Position numbers and translations under genes: made by a program. A model generated the notes under the pieces. The model made no database searches, had not been told where the DNA came from, and was given only the letters and a program-made list of their open reading frames with translations. From contig NC_040032.1 of the NCBI RefSeq assembly GCF_000972845.2, positions 471,583 to 535,582 on the forward strand: DNA of 64,000 nt, given 5' to 3'. This DNA comes from Larimichthys crocea. Its lineage: Eukaryota > Chordata > Actinopteri > Sciaenidae. How positions within the stretch are numbered: the first letter of the stretch is position 1; each line of letters begins with the position of its first letter. Of the stretch, positions 63,825-64,000 are shown piece after piece.

Positions 63825-63956
63825 TCAGTCTTCTTCCCACCAACCCCCATCCACTTCCTCTTCTTGAGTCATCCGGGGCAGGGCTGACCAGAACAGTTCT
63901 TCAGCTGGCAGCTTTAGCATGTGTACAGGAACATAAAGCTTGCCAGTGAAGAACTG
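63825..63956 (-). CDS. Probable terminal exon of an unidentified minus-strand gene
   Basis: After a good acceptor ('ctgacacacag') the minus strand reads 43 codons and a TGA. The residues include FFTGKLYVPVHMLKLPAEEL and FWSALPRMTQ, and the end is very acidic with a WW pair (DGGWWEED). The composition looks like true coding sequence and the 3' signals follow in order, so I infer the last exon of a gene that extends beyond the right edge. Alternatively the ATG at 63971, in frame, would start a 48-residue protein. I do not recognise the protein. Confidence 0.5.
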   Translation of the reverse strand, partial: QFFTGKLYVPVHMLKLPAEELFWSALPRMTQEEEVDGGWWEED

Positions 63957-64000
63957 CTGTGTGTCAGCCATTCAGGGCCAAGCGTGACAGAGTACTGGGA

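Overview
The window is vertebrate nuclear DNA, almost certainly from a teleost (probably percomorph) fish. Genes are split into small exons with GT-AG introns, simple repeats are abundant, and the interspersed repeats are typical of fish: L2/CR1-type and L1-type LINEs, tRNA-derived SINEs with the conserved 'gtgtggagttt' core, piggyBac and IS630/Tc1-type DNA transposons, and palindromic MITEs. Five conserved genes are recognised by protein homology. In order they are slc13a2 (+, 3' part only), unc119 (-), cryba1 (+), gosr1 (+) and a trarg1/tusc5-type gene (-). From memory, the human counterparts of the first four lie on 17q11.2 and TRARG1 on 17p13.3, so this looks like a conserved syntenic block.

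Layout. 1-5.9 kb: last six coding exons of slc13a2, with LINE fragments and a MITE in its introns. 5.9-9.9 kb: intergenic repeats, including a MITE with long terminal inverted repeats at 8.6-9.2 kb. 9.9-29.3 kb: unc119 on the minus strand. Its ~17 kb intron 1 holds a nested stack of retrotransposons (15.4-19.1 kb) and a nearly identical inverted copy of unc119 exon 3 (19.3-19.7 kb). 29.8-33.6 kb: L1 remnant and intergenic DNA. 33.6-35.7 kb: cryba1 with a TATA/Maf-type promoter. 36.9-57.7 kb: gosr1, nine coding exons. 57.9-59.7 kb: trarg1-like gene, tail to tail with gosr1. 60.8-62.5 kb: IS630/Tc1-type transposon with perfect 58-bp inverted repeats. The right edge (63.8-64.0 kb) carries the probable terminal exon of another minus-strand gene.

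The most unusual content is inside the 14.2-kb intron 6 of gosr1. On the opposite strand sit three paralogous units (A, 46.4-44.7 kb; B, 50.3-49.2 kb; C, 54.65-53.9 kb). Each is built from short exons that encode one ~33-40 residue Gly/Asn/Ile-rich repeat with phase-1 introns on both sides. The repeat reads roughly x(I/V)GN(I/T)xN(M/I)...G(D/N)NxGxIGAGNNxN(V/I). I do not recognise this family. By eye, each repeat carries two short hydrophobic-G-N cores that recall RHIM and other amyloid-signalling motifs, or the rungs of a beta-solenoid. A and B have complete coding sequences and share a promoter motif. C has lost the region of the initiator ATG. This is the best candidate for an undescribed system.

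Limits: exon boundaries were read by eye from splice consensus, reading phase and remembered homologues. Transposon class names are by resemblance. No database or folding program was available.
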